This document shows, piece by piece, positions 1 through 9,500 of a DNA stretch of 36,575 nucleotides. The stretch comes from Hyphomicrobiales bacterium (GTDB lineage: Bacteria > Pseudomonadota > Alphaproteobacteria > Rhizobiales > Xanthobacteraceae), in contig JAFAUQ010000239.1 of NCBI GenBank assembly GCA_019243195.1, positions 1 to 36,575 on the forward strand. Reading direction: 5' to 3'. Position numbers and translations under genes: made by a program. A model generated the notes under the pieces. The model searched no databases. It was given only the letters and a program-made list of their open reading frames with translations, and was not told the DNA's origin. How positions within the stretch are numbered: position 1 is the first letter of the stretch; each line of letters starts with the position of its first letter.

Positions 1-99
1 AATCATGTCGTACCGCTATAAATTATGGTAGCGGACATCGCGGACGGCAGCGACGTGCCATTTATGGTATCTTCCCCTGTAGCTTTGAAGGAGGGCGTT

Positions 100-561
100 A
101 TGGCTGAAGCGAAACTCGCGCCGAACCTGCCGGACTGGATGGTCGAGCACGCGAAGCGCTATCTCGCTAGCGGCGGAACCGACGGGCACATGTACAAGAT
201 AAATGTGCCCAAGCGAGGTGAGATCACGGCGCCGGCGCTGCTGCTGACCACCACCGGCCGCAAGTCCGGCGACAAGTTCATATTCCCGCTGTTTTACGGG
301 ACCGACGGCGGCAGTTACTTCGTCGTCGCCTCAAAGGGAGGCGCGCCCGAACACCCGGGGTGGTACCGCAATATTCTGGCGAACCCCGACGTCGAAGTGC
401 AAGTCGGGACCAAGAAGATCAACGCCCGGGCGAGGACAGCGGCCGGCGAGGAACGTCTCCGACTTTGGAAAAAGGCGCTCGAATTTTGGCCGCCCTACGC
501 CGACTATCAGCTCAAGACCGAGCGCGAGATACCGGTGGTCGTGCTGGATCCGGTCCATTAG
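100..561 (+). CDS. Nitroreductase/deazaflavin-dependent (DDN/DUF385-like) oxidoreductase family protein
   Basis: ORF 25-561, internal ATG at 100 (MAEAKLAPNLPDWMVEH...). Motifs PALLLTTTGRKSG...PLFYGTDGGSYFVVASKGGAPEHPGWYRNILANPDVEVQVG are typical of the family. Confidence 0.85.
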   Translation: MAEAKLAPNLPDWMVEHAKRYLASGGTDGHMYKINVPKRGEITAPALLLTTTGRKSGDKFIFPLFYGTDGGSYFVVASKGGAPEHPGWYRNILANPDVEVQVGTKKINARARTAAGEERLRLWKKALEFWPPYADYQLKTEREIPVVVLDPVH

Positions 562-661
562 AGCACGATGCCGAAAAGTGGGTACCGGTTTTCGGAAAAC
601 ATCGTGCTCCAACAATAACCTAAAGCGGGATGGCGATTCGAAGAAAAGCCATCACGCTTTA
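559..661. repeat. Dispersed palindromic (REP-like) repeat, family C copy 1, two hairpins
   Basis: gagcacgatgccgaaaagtgggtaccggttttcggaaaacatcgtgctc followed by taaagcgggatggcgattcgaagaaaagccatcacgcttta. Same family as 2482-2584 (opposite orientation) and 8574-8613. Confidence 0.75.
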
Positions 662-684
662 CGGCCGGCCGCCGCAGCGACGGC

Positions 685-1293
685 ATGACGCCGGTGAAAC
701 GGCGCCGTGCTGCACGTTTTTTGATGTCGCGCAAGCTCTTGCTCTTCGCGGTCGCGTTCCTCCTCATCGCTCAAGCGAGCATTCTCTATTTTTTTGGACA
801 ACCGCCTATCTGTACGTGCGGCTACGTGAAAGTGTGGGAAGGCAATGTCTTGAGCTCGGGGAATTCGCAGCACCTCACTGACTGGTACACCTTCTCGCAC
901 ATCATCCACGGATTCGTTTTCTACGGAATTTTGTGGGTGCTCTTCCCGGGGATGAGCGTTCTGCAGCGCTTCGTCTGCGCGCTTGGCATCGAGGTCGCGT
1001 GGGAGGTCATGGAGAATACGCCAATGGTCATCCAGCACTATCGTGAGCAAGCCCTGGCGCAGGGCTACACCGGCGACAGCATCATCAATTCTGTCTCCGA
1101 CTCGCTCGCGATGGTCGCGGGTTTTCTTCTCGCGTGGCGCCTTCCCGTCATCGCCACGTTTGCACTCGCGCTTGCTCTCGAGGCCTTCCTCGCATACGAA
1201 ATCCGGGACAACTTGACGCTCAACGTCATCAATCTTATCCACACCTTCCCGGCTATTCACGACTGGCAGAGCGGTTTGCTGCCGTCGCGCTAA
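685..1293 (+). CDS. DUF2585 / UPF0314 family membrane protein
   Basis: MSRKLLLFAVAFLLIAQASILYFFGQPPICTCGYVKVWEGNVLSSGNSQHLTDWYTFSHIIHGFVFYGILW...ALGIEVAWEVMENTPMVIQHYREQALAQGYTGDSIINSVSD is characteristic of UPF0314. An alternative ATG start lies at 724. Confidence 0.9.
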   Translation: MTPVKRRRAARFLMSRKLLLFAVAFLLIAQASILYFFGQPPICTCGYVKVWEGNVLSSGNSQHLTDWYTFSHIIHGFVFYGILWVLFPGMSVLQRFVCALGIEVAWEVMENTPMVIQHYREQALAQGYTGDSIINSVSDSLAMVAGFLLAWRLPVIATFALALALEAFLAYEIRDNLTLNVINLIHTFPAIHDWQSGLLPSR

Positions 1294-1347
1294 AAATATC
1301 GCCTTCGGCTCGTCTCGATCCGCCTCCCCAACCAAACCGGTGACCTC

Positions 1348-2355
1348 ATGCGTACCGTCGCCCTGGAAGAGCATTTCTCCGTCCCGCACCTCGCCCGCCG
1401 CATCGATCCGTCGATCGTCAGCCGGCGCGGTTACCGGCCGCGCTCCGCGCCCCCGGACGGACCGAATCCGCTCGAGTTGATGACGGAGATCGGCGAGCGG
1501 CGGCTCAAATCCATGGACGAGGCGGGCATCACGGTGCAGGTGCTCTCGATCACCGGCCCCGGTCCCGACCTTTTGCCGGGCGCCGACGGGGTCGCCATGG
1601 CGCGCGAGATCAACGACTATCTCGCCACCTCAATCGCGAGACATCCCGACCGCTTCGCCGGCTTCGCGGCGCTGCCGATGCAGTCGCCCGACGCCTGCGT
1701 GGAAGAACTTCGGCGCAGCGTGCGCGACCTCGGTTTCCACGGCGCCATGGTCAACGGCACCACCGAGGGCCGCTTCCTCGACCACCCGAGCTATGACGGC
1801 CTGTTCGCGGCGGCGGTCGAGCTCGACGTGCCGATCTACGTCCATCCGCACATTCCGCCTGAGCCGGTCCGCCAAGCCTATTTCTCCGACCTGCCGGCGG
1901 GCGCGAGCCGCGTACTCGAGACCGCCGGCTGGGGCTGGCACTCGGAGACCGCGGTGCACCTGCTGCGCATGGTGCTCGCCGGTACCCTCGACCGCCATCC
2001 GGGGCTGAAATTGATCATCGGTCACATGGGCGAAATGCTGCCGATGATGCTTGACCGCGCCGATAATGTGTTTCGCAACGATATCGGCCACCTCAAACGG
2101 TCGGTCATGCGCGCCATCCTCGACCAGGTGTGGATCACCACCAGCGGCATTTTCACTGAGCCGCCGTTCCTCGCCACCCTGCTCACCTTCGGCATCGACC
2201 GCATCATGTTCTCGGTCGACTACCCTTACGCGCCCAACGCCGCCGGCCGCAAATTCCTCGACCGCCTTTCGCTTTCGCCCGCCGACATGGCGAAGCTCAC
2301 GCACGGAACCGCCGACGCGCTGCTCAAGCTTAATGTGGGCGGCAAGGCGAAGTGA
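1348..2355 (+). CDS. Amidohydrolase family protein (ACMSD/2,3-dihydroxybenzoate decarboxylase-like)
   Basis: MRTVALEEHFSVPHLARR...VPIYVHPHIPP...LKLIIGHMGEMLPMMLDR...IMFSVDYPYAP: amidohydrolase-2 metal-site motifs (EEH, HPH, GHMGE, SVDYPY). Confidence 0.9.
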   Translation: MRTVALEEHFSVPHLARRIDPSIVSRRGYRPRSAPPDGPNPLELMTEIGERRLKSMDEAGITVQVLSITGPGPDLLPGADGVAMAREINDYLATSIARHPDRFAGFAALPMQSPDACVEELRRSVRDLGFHGAMVNGTTEGRFLDHPSYDGLFAAAVELDVPIYVHPHIPPEPVRQAYFSDLPAGASRVLETAGWGWHSETAVHLLRMVLAGTLDRHPGLKLIIGHMGEMLPMMLDRADNVFRNDIGHLKRSVMRAILDQVWITTSGIFTEPPFLATLLTFGIDRIMFSVDYPYAPNAAGRKFLDRLSLSPADMAKLTHGTADALLKLNVGGKAK

Positions 2356-2481
2356 GCGCGTCGTCAGAAAATTTCTACATGGAAGATCGCCTTGGTCTCC
2401 GGCGCCGCGCGGGATCCCGCTCAAAGCCGCCTCCCACGGCGAATCCCGCGCGTCGGGGTCGACGAAAGAGCCGCGAACGCT

Positions 2482-2584
2482 CTAGAGCGATTTCCGCTTC
2501 AAGTGAATCGGAAAGCGCTCTGGCTTTTTGATTTGTCGCATTTTCTTACGGAAAACCGGTTCCCACTTTTCCGGAAAATGCTCC
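2482..2584. repeat. Dispersed palindromic (REP-like) repeat, family C copy 2
   Basis: ctagagcgatttccgcttcaagtgaatcggaaagcgctctgg...ttttcttacggaaaaccggttcccacttttccggaaaatgctcc. Inverted relative to copy 1. Lies between convergent genes. Confidence 0.75.
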
Positions 2585-2593
2585 AAGCCGCGT

Positions 2594-3643
2594 TCAACGG
2601 AACGCCGACTTGACCTCCCGCGCCAGTAGCCGGATCGCCTCTCGTTCCGCCGCGTGGTCGGCCAGGCCCGCGCAATTCGTTTCCAACTGCACGCCCGACA
2701 GCCCGATGTCGCGTTGCAGGTCTTGCAACTTCGCGACCACCGTATCGGGTGAGCCAATGAACACCGAACCACGCAATGTTTCCTCGAGCGTGATTTCAGT
2801 GAGGCGCTGCGCGGTTTTCCAGCGCGGGTGGTCCGGCGGGCTGTTTTGTCGGCGAGAGGAGTCGGCAAGCAGGCGGCTTTGGTTCTGGAAATGCCGCATC
2901 AGCGTCGGCCCGTAGGCTTCCTGGGCCGCCGCATCGGTTTTTGCAACGAAACCGGGGCAACGCAGATAGACCGGTGCCTCTCCGGCATGTCCGGCGTCGG
3001 TCCAGGCTTTGCGGTAGACGTCGATGTGCTTCTTGAACATCCGCACATCCTCGTGCCGCACCGACAGGAACAGGCCTTGGCCCGCTTGGCCGGCCGCCGG
3101 GAATGTTTCGACGCTCACCGCCGCGATGCGGATTTCGGGCGTCGGTTTTTGCACCGGCTGCGGCACGACCGTGACGTCGTGGATGTCGTAAAACTTGCCC
3201 TTGTAGGAGAAATTGTCTTGCTGCCAGGCACGCTGGATGATTTCGAGACACTCAACCTCGCGGTCCTTGCTTTCGGAATAGGCGATGTTCAGCGCCTCAT
3301 AGGTCTTCACGACGCCGCTGCGCCCGACGCCGAAGATCAGCCGGCCCTTGGAGACGTGATCCAAGATCGCGGCTTCCTCGGCGATGCGAAGCGGATTAGC
3401 CAGCGGAAGCACTTGCACGCTGGTCCCGATCCTGATCCTTTCGGTGCGGGCCGCGACCGCGGTACCAAGGACCAGCGGGCTGGCGGCAAGCGCGCGCCGT
3501 TTGTCGAAATGCAGTTCCGCGAGCCACATCACGTCGAGGCCGTATTCCTCGCTGGCGTCGACGATATCGAACCCGGCCGCAAAGCATTCAGCTTGGCTGC
3601 GGCCAGGCAGCACTGGAAACTCGTGATAGATACCTAATTCCAT
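2594..3643 (-). CDS. LLM class flavin-dependent oxidoreductase (luciferase-like monooxygenase)
   Basis: MELGIYHEFPVLPGRSQAECFAAGFDIVDASEEYGLDVMWLAELHF...RIRIGTSVQVLPLANPLRIAEEAAILDHVSKGRLIFGVGRSG. Confidence 0.92.
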   Translation of the reverse strand: MELGIYHEFPVLPGRSQAECFAAGFDIVDASEEYGLDVMWLAELHFDKRRALAASPLVLGTAVAARTERIRIGTSVQVLPLANPLRIAEEAAILDHVSKGRLIFGVGRSGVVKTYEALNIAYSESKDREVECLEIIQRAWQQDNFSYKGKFYDIHDVTVVPQPVQKPTPEIRIAAVSVETFPAAGQAGQGLFLSVRHEDVRMFKKHIDVYRKAWTDAGHAGEAPVYLRCPGFVAKTDAAAQEAYGPTLMRHFQNQSRLLADSSRRQNSPPDHPRWKTAQRLTEITLEETLRGSVFIGSPDTVVAKLQDLQRDIGLSGVQLETNCAGLADHAAEREAIRLLAREVKSAFR

Positions 3644-3652
3644 TGAAGCCCA

Positions 3653-4693
3653 TCATTCCGGGACTAAGTTCGTCCGTTCGGCGGCGGCGGTGGCCGTGTA
3701 TTTCGAATAGAAATGGGCAACCCGCTCGCGCCACATTTCGACGAACGCCCCCGATGTCAGGTTATCGACCGATTTCCACGCGCGTTTGACGGCTGGAACG
3801 GTATTCTGCCAGATCGCGCGTTTGCACCATTTTTTCCCTTTCTCCATGCCTTCGCTGGTGGCGCACATCGATTTCCAAGCGATGCGATCAGGTTTGCTGA
3901 TGTGCTCGGCGGCGCCTTCCCAGCCTTGTTGATGGATCAAGTAAAGGTCGCTCAAGCTCGGCTTCTTGTGCGTCACCCACTCGAATAGAATGCCTTCAGT
4001 AATGATCTTGTAGGCCGCCGCAACGGCATTGTCGCGTGGATTACGAATCTGCCCGGAGCCGAATTTGTTGAACTCGTATTTGCTCAGTTGGAAGAGCCCG
4101 ATATACGACCCCGTGCGTTGCTTGGGGTCGAAATTGGACTCGATCCTGGCGACCGCTTTCATGTAGTTGAAATCGAGACCGAAAGCGTCGGAAGCGCGCT
4201 TGATCTCCTCGACCGGCGTTCCGATCGGGATGTCCTTGAGTGAGCTTAAGACGATGTCCGCCGGTTTCTCGGCAGGCGGCAGTTCGGACCAGACGTAATA
4301 GATAAGATAGCGGAAATCATGCGTCACCGGCGCCGCGTCGGAGGCACCGCGCGTTGCCGGCACTGTTTGGGCGGCATCATGGCGGCCCAAGTCTACTGAT
4401 TTTGTCTCGATAGAAGCCTCGCCGATTTCGGCTTTGGCCGTCAACGACGGTCCGGAAACCGCCGCGGGCACCGAGCCATGCTCTGCACCAAGCTCTGTTT
4501 CCGGCCTGGGCGAGACCGCCGGCACGGCCGCGGAGAGCGCGGGCGCACCGGGCATCTCGGCGCTTACAGGCGCTGCCGGCATTGCGTCCGGCACGGTCGC
4601 GCCTGGCGTTTTTCCGCCAACGTGATGGATCATCCCCGTGAATGTTATGGCACCCACGGCACAGATGGCCTGCCAGGCTTTCATTCCCCCCAA
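3653..4693 (-). CDS. Lytic transglycosylase (SLT-domain) family protein
   Basis: MKAVARIESNFDPKQRTGSYIGLFQLSKYEFNKFG...AAYKI is an SLT-like catalytic core; N-terminal signal/anchor region and Ala/Pro-rich linker. Confidence 0.8.
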   Translation of the reverse strand: MGGMKAWQAICAVGAITFTGMIHHVGGKTPGATVPDAMPAAPVSAEMPGAPALSAAVPAVSPRPETELGAEHGSVPAAVSGPSLTAKAEIGEASIETKSVDLGRHDAAQTVPATRGASDAAPVTHDFRYLIYYVWSELPPAEKPADIVLSSLKDIPIGTPVEEIKRASDAFGLDFNYMKAVARIESNFDPKQRTGSYIGLFQLSKYEFNKFGSGQIRNPRDNAVAAAYKIITEGILFEWVTHKKPSLSDLYLIHQQGWEGAAEHISKPDRIAWKSMCATSEGMEKGKKWCKRAIWQNTVPAVKRAWKSVDNLTSGAFVEMWRERVAHFYSKYTATAAAERTNLVPE

Positions 4694-5017
4694 CTCCGCG
4701 GCACGGTCCCCGAAAGGACGCTAGGCGCATGTTCCCGGTAGTCCAAGGCGATTCCGGCACGCTACATTTTTTTATTGGAATGACCCAAGCGAGGCGACGG
4801 ACAAGATTGCGGTTGGGTCACATTTAACGGAACTGTTGCCTAAATGTGACATCCTTATCGCCGCTCGGGCTCTTGGCCTCGCAGCAACTGGTCCGCTTAT
4901 CCTCGAATAACCATCATTCGGGCAGACGCCGCGGGCGGCAGAGAAGTGTCACAAGGCGAACAACTCAAACTGAGAAATCCTGTCCGATTTTCCGCCGATG
5001 ACGGACATCGAACAAAG

Positions 5018-5227
5018 CTAATTCCTGATGCGCGGCCCGCGCCAGGACAGCACGCGATCGGCGGGCGTCAGCGTGTCCTGCGCCGCCCTCTCGACGACGC
5101 CGTTGATCTCACTCGGGACCGGCCACAACGGCAGGGATCCCGTCACGAAAAGGCTCAACAGGCCCAGCCAGAACGCCGTGCGCACGAAGAACCAGGCGAG
5201 CCTGAGCACGGGTCGGCCCTCGACCAT
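5018..5227 (-). CDS. Small membrane protein, DUF5330-like (C-terminal DTLTPADRxxxWRG motif)
   Basis: MVEGRPVLRLAWFFVRTAFWLGLLSLFVTGSLPLWPVPSEINGVVERAAQDTLTPADRVLSWRGPRIRN. The N-terminal hydrophobic helix and tail motif recur at 24.95 kb. Confidence 0.55.
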   Translation of the reverse strand: MVEGRPVLRLAWFFVRTAFWLGLLSLFVTGSLPLWPVPSEINGVVERAAQDTLTPADRVLSWRGPRIRN

Positions 5228-5432
5228 GTTTGGGCAACAGCGGCTCTAATGGATGGACTCAGGATACGGCGCCCACGCTCCGGCCGCACGCGGATCCTTA
5301 ACCTAGCGTTAACGCCCGGGGGGTGATCGCCACGCGGCAACACACGCTCCACGTGGTCGGCTGCAGCCAAAAAGTTTTCGGTCCGCGCGGGGGGACATGT
5401 TACAGTCGGCGCGGAGCGGGGGTGATTCAGCC

Positions 5433-6068
5433 ATGAGCGAGAGCGACGGGATTGACACCGTCTTGAGGCATCTCGGCAGTGGTCACGACCTGCAGGAGTT
5501 CCCAGGCACGACAGCCGAAAAGCTCGGACTGATCCGAACGGCTGGCGCCCGCAGGCTGATCGCGTGGAACAAGGCGCGCGGCCGCTACGAGCTGACCTCC
5601 CGCGGCTGGCAGCGAATGGCGCCGAGGCGAGGGTTGGGATTAGCGCCCCTCTTGATCAGCGTGACGATAGGAGCGGCGATCGGGGCCGGTGCACTTGCGG
5701 TCCTATGGCCCTCGGCCGACGCTTCGCATCGTTCTGTTGCGGGGGATGCCGGCGTTGCAGTGTCAGGGCCGGTCGTCACCCACGTCGCGCGAGGCACGCC
5801 GGCTCCCGCTCCACAGTTGGCGAGCACGCTTGAGGCTGCACCGCCGGCCCAAAGTGATCCACCGCCTCAGGAACAAGTTGGCACTCCCGCAGAGCCGGTG
5901 AAGGTGGCCGACCGACCGGTAGAGCAGGAACCCGGCACCGAGCCTCCCGCGACCGTGAGGAAGCAAGCTGCGGCCAAGAGACACCGTCACCACAGAACAA
6001 GCAGAGCACGGGTTCGCCGGATGTGGGCCTGGGCTAATCGCGACGAGCGATACCCGCGTTTCCGATAG
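5433..6068 (+). CDS. Hypothetical membrane protein (small N-terminal domain, one TM helix, Pro-rich/basic tail); paralogue of 23817-24494
   Basis: Start ATG 5433 (MSESDGIDTVLRHLGSGHDLQEFPGTTAEKLGLIRTAGARRLIAWNKARGRYELTSRGWQRMAPRR...). Conserved with the 23.8-kb protein. Confidence 0.7.
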   Translation: MSESDGIDTVLRHLGSGHDLQEFPGTTAEKLGLIRTAGARRLIAWNKARGRYELTSRGWQRMAPRRGLGLAPLLISVTIGAAIGAGALAVLWPSADASHRSVAGDAGVAVSGPVVTHVARGTPAPAPQLASTLEAAPPAQSDPPPQEQVGTPAEPVKVADRPVEQEPGTEPPATVRKQAAAKRHRHHRTSRARVRRMWAWANRDERYPRFR

Positions 6069-6212
6069 GGGCACTTCGCCATCTCGCTCTAAGCGTTGTA
6101 AACGTCGAGGATCTGACCTGCTGCTGTAATTCTCGATGGCGCCCTCGGTTCGGCGGCGTACAAGTGGCTCACCTTAGCCGCGGCGCACCTTCCCGAAGTG
6201 GGGGGATCGCGA

Positions 6213-7253
6213 TCAGCTGTTCGGTCCGCGCGCCATCGAGACCGGTTGCCAGCGGCGAAGGCCTGACTTCGCAAGCACCTCCGGGTTGACGCAACTCATC
6301 GGCCACCGGCCGGTGAGCGCCAGGGCCAGCTCCTGACCGACGCGGCGCTTGCGCGCGGGGTCGAAGCGGGCCGACGCCGAGGCGACATGGGCGGTGAGCG
6401 TCACGTTGGGCATGCGCAGTAACGGATTGTTGTGGCCGGGCGGCTCCTGTTCGAGAACATCGAGCGCCGCATGGGCGATCCAGCCTTCCTGCAGTGCCTT
6501 GATCAGCGCCGCCTCATCCACGGTCGGGCCGCGCCCGGTATTGATGAACACCGCGTTCGCCTTCATCTGGCGGAAATGTTTCTCTTTGAGCATGCCGTGC
6601 GCTTCGGCCGTTGCCGGCGCATGCATCGAGACGAAGTCGGACTGCGCGAGCACCTCGGAAAGCGTTGCCGGCAGCACGCCGTGCTCGAGCATCACCATCT
6701 CTTCGATGTAGGGGTCATAGGCCATCAAGCGCAGCCCGAAAGGCGCGGCACGCAGCGCGACGGCGCGCGCGACATGCCCAAAGGCGATGAAGCCTAGCGT
6801 CTGGCCGCGCAGCCGCTCGATCTTCGCCAGCATCGGGCGGCCCTCTCGCCACCGGCCCTCGCGCACGATGCGGTCCTGCTCGACCAGGCGGCGGAAACCC
6901 CCGAGGAGCAGCGCCATCGCATGGTCGGCCACCTCCTCGATGAAGGTGTCGGGGCAGTTGGTGACCGGAATCCCGCGTGCGGTCGCCGCTGCGACATCGA
7001 CCGAGTCGACACCGACGGTGCCGAGTGAGATGACCCGGCATCGCTCGAGCCCATCGATGATCTTTTTGGTAATCCGCATGCCCTTCGCATACATCGCGTC
7101 GGCATCACGCGCGGCGGCGATGAAGGCGTCCTCGTCGAGCGGTCCTTCGACGATCTCGGCCTCGACGCTCTCGAGCGCCTCCATCTCGAGGTCATAGCCG
7201 GTGCTGGTCGTGAAACTCGCAGCGGCCGGCGTGATGATCTTGAATTTCGCCAC
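6213..7253 (-). CDS. D-2-hydroxyacid dehydrogenase / C-terminal binding protein-like NAD-binding dehydrogenase
   Basis: Probable GTG start at 7253 (VAKFKIITPAAASF...). VISLGTVGVDSVDVAAATARGIPVTNCPDTFIEEVADHAMALLLG...LRGQTLGFIAFGHVARAVALRA...FINTGRGPTVDEAALIKAL...AALDVLEQEPP. Confidence 0.88.
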   Translation of the reverse strand: MAKFKIITPAAASFTTSTGYDLEMEALESVEAEIVEGPLDEDAFIAAARDADAMYAKGMRITKKIIDGLERCRVISLGTVGVDSVDVAAATARGIPVTNCPDTFIEEVADHAMALLLGGFRRLVEQDRIVREGRWREGRPMLAKIERLRGQTLGFIAFGHVARAVALRAAPFGLRLMAYDPYIEEMVMLEHGVLPATLSEVLAQSDFVSMHAPATAEAHGMLKEKHFRQMKANAVFINTGRGPTVDEAALIKALQEGWIAHAALDVLEQEPPGHNNPLLRMPNVTLTAHVASASARFDPARKRRVGQELALALTGRWPMSCVNPEVLAKSGLRRWQPVSMARGPNS

Positions 7254-7446
7254 GTCATTCTCCTGGCAAAGCCACCCGCGCTGTTGCGGGTGACGGCGGG
7301 GTGGTCCCATTATGCAGTTCTCATGCGACGCGCGAAACCGGGCCAGAGGTTGCGTCGGTCGTGCTAGGATGGCGCGCCGGGCGGCTCCGGCCCTCATGCC
7401 CACGGGTGGCTGGCGGTTGCCGCACCATTGAGCATGGAGCCGACCC

Positions 7447-8439
7447 ATGCGCGGGCGAACCTTGCTGCGCGATGCGATTGCGATCGCGGTCGTACTTTGC
7501 GCCCTCGTGCCGCTGCGCACGATGGCGCAGGAGTGGCCGACTCGGCCGCTCACCATTGTCGTTCCCTTCGCCGCGGGCGGCGCGGCCGACGGCACCGCGC
7601 GGGTAGTGGCGATAGGATTGTCGGAGGTCCTGGGCCAAAACGTAATCGTCGAGAACTTCACCGGCGCGGGCAGCACGATCGGCGCCAACCGCGTGGCGAA
7701 GGGGCCGGCCGACGGCTATCAAATCCTGCTCGGCTCCACCGGCACCTTCGCGCAGAGCCAGTTTCTCTACAAGCGCCCGACCTACGATACCCTCAAAGAC
7801 TTCGCGCCGGTCGCGCTCATCAGCCGGCAGGCGCTCGTGCTGGCGGTCCGCAAGGATTTGCCGGTGAACGACCTGCCGACGTTCATCGCCTATGCCAAAG
7901 CCAATCAAGCCAACATGCAGTTCGGTTCCGCCGGCGCCGGCTCGGGGATCCATCTCGCCTGTGCGGTGTTCAATGCGGCGATCGGGGTCCATACTACCCA
8001 CGTGCCGTATCGCGGGGGAGCGCCGGCGCTGCAGGATTTGATCGGCGGCAGGATCGATTATCTGTGTCTGACCGACCTCACCTCGCGGGCGCAGATCGAA
8101 GGCGGCACGATCAAGGCCATCGCGGTGCTCGGGGCCGACCGCTCGCCGCACCTGCCGGACTTGGCGTCCGCGCGGGAACAGGGACTTGCCGATTTCGACG
8201 TAGGGATCTGGTATGCGCTCGCCGCCCCCAAGGCCGTGCCGGCGCCGATCATGCGCAAACTCCAGGCCGCCACCGTCGCGGCAATGGAGCTCCCCATCGT
8301 GCAGACTCAGACGCAAAAGATGGGAGCCGATCTGGTTCCAGCCAACGAGCGCTCGTCGGAATATTTGCAGAAGTTTCTGGAAAGCGAGATCGCGACGTGG
8401 GGGAAGACGATCAAGGCCAGCGGGATTACGCTCGATTGA
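7447..8439 (+). CDS. Bug/TctC-family (tripartite tricarboxylate transporter) periplasmic substrate-binding protein
   Basis: Signal peptide then WPTRPLTIVVPFAAGGAADGTARVVAIGLSEVLGQNVIVENFTGAGSTIGANRVAKGPADGYQILLG...HVPYRGGAPALQDLIGGRIDY. Confidence 0.93.
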   Translation: MRGRTLLRDAIAIAVVLCALVPLRTMAQEWPTRPLTIVVPFAAGGAADGTARVVAIGLSEVLGQNVIVENFTGAGSTIGANRVAKGPADGYQILLGSTGTFAQSQFLYKRPTYDTLKDFAPVALISRQALVLAVRKDLPVNDLPTFIAYAKANQANMQFGSAGAGSGIHLACAVFNAAIGVHTTHVPYRGGAPALQDLIGGRIDYLCLTDLTSRAQIEGGTIKAIAVLGADRSPHLPDLASAREQGLADFDVGIWYALAAPKAVPAPIMRKLQAATVAAMELPIVQTQTQKMGADLVPANERSSEYLQKFLESEIATWGKTIKASGITLD

Positions 8440-8573
8440 AGGGACAATGCCCAAAACGAGCCCGCGCGGTCAGGATTGCGAGCCGGCGCCGAAGATGGGC
8501 GGGTTGCTCGACGATGCCCCGACGATGCCGGCGCCGCTGATCGGCGGAGTGGGCGCTCGCGGTCAATTTACCG

Positions 8574-8613
8574 CTAGAGCGCGATGACTTTTATTGGAAT
8601 CGTCATCGCGCTC
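8574..8613. repeat. Single-hairpin palindromic repeat, family C (second-module type)
   Basis: ctagagcgcgatgacttttattggaatcgtcatcgcgctc. Between convergent genes ending at 8439 (+) and 8603 (-); it overlaps the last codons of the minus-strand gene. Confidence 0.65.
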
Positions 8614-9493
8614 CGAGGGTCTCATCGACGCAGTCCGCATAGACTGGGGTGCGGGAAATATAGCCGCCCGAGAGCAGGCTTGCGCCCAACCGGGCGAACC
8701 CCTGCCGGGAGACGTCGGTCGATTGCGACCACAGGCCGCCCCGACGATACCGGTCCATCGCGCTCGTCAGAACGTCGCGTTCGACGTCGGGGTAGAACGG
8801 AGCGACGGACTCGGCGAGCTTTGCCGCGTCGTTTTCGCCGAGCCATTGCAGCATGTGCCCCATGGCGCGTGTCAGCGCGGCGAAGGCGCCATGATGCCGT
8901 GCTATCCCGGCGCGCGTGGCGAGAAATGTCGTGTACACCGTCGGTCCGCGCGAACTCGCCGCATAGAGAACCTTGGCGCCGTCCCGCACGGCGAGCGAGG
9001 CGTAGGGTTCGAACACCTGGATCGCATCGAGGCTTTTCTCGCGCAGCGCGGCGAGGTTCTCGCCGATGGTGCGGTCGGTGACGCGGGCGAGTTTCGTGGG
9101 ATCAATGCCGCGTTCGCGCAAATCGTGCTGCAGGCATAGCCACGGCGTCGGCACCTCGGAAACGGTGGCGAACTTCAGCCGCGGCAAATCCTCGAGGCGG
9201 AAGCTCTCCGCATCGCGATTGCCGACGAGAAAGAACGGATCGCGCCCGACGACCTCGCAGAAAGAAACGAGCGGCGAGGCGGGGTCCTCGTCGTGCGCCT
9301 TCATCACCCGCAGCGGTCCGCCCCAGGTGAGATCGGCGCTGCCGTCGGCCATCGCCGTCGGCCCGCCGCCTGGCGCCGACGAGGTGATAAGTTCGACCTC
9401 GACGCCTTCGCGTGCGTAAAAGCCCAACGCCTGCGCGGCGTAGAACGGCGCGTAGAACACGGCGCGGAAATTTTCAGCCATCCTGATGCGCAT
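8603..9493 (-). CDS. ABC transporter substrate-binding protein (NMT1/THI5-like, SsuA/TauA type)
   Basis: Probable start ATG 9493 (MRIRMAENFRAVFYAPFYAAQALGFYAREGVEVELITSSAPGGGPTAMADGSADLTWGGP...). The longer ORF start is probably not used. Confidence 0.82.
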   Translation of the reverse strand: MRIRMAENFRAVFYAPFYAAQALGFYAREGVEVELITSSAPGGGPTAMADGSADLTWGGPLRVMKAHDEDPASPLVSFCEVVGRDPFFLVGNRDAESFRLEDLPRLKFATVSEVPTPWLCLQHDLRERGIDPTKLARVTDRTIGENLAALREKSLDAIQVFEPYASLAVRDGAKVLYAASSRGPTVYTTFLATRAGIARHHGAFAALTRAMGHMLQWLGENDAAKLAESVAPFYPDVERDVLTSAMDRYRRGGLWSQSTDVSRQGFARLGASLLSGGYISRTPVYADCVDETLGAR

Positions 9494-9500
9494 CGTTTTC

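Noticed and set aside
652-1389. 245-aa minus-strand ORF
   Set aside because: Antisense to the UPF0314 gene, no recognisable domain, charged low-complexity composition.
1630-2424. 264-aa minus-strand ORF
   Set aside because: Antisense shadow of the amidohydrolase gene.
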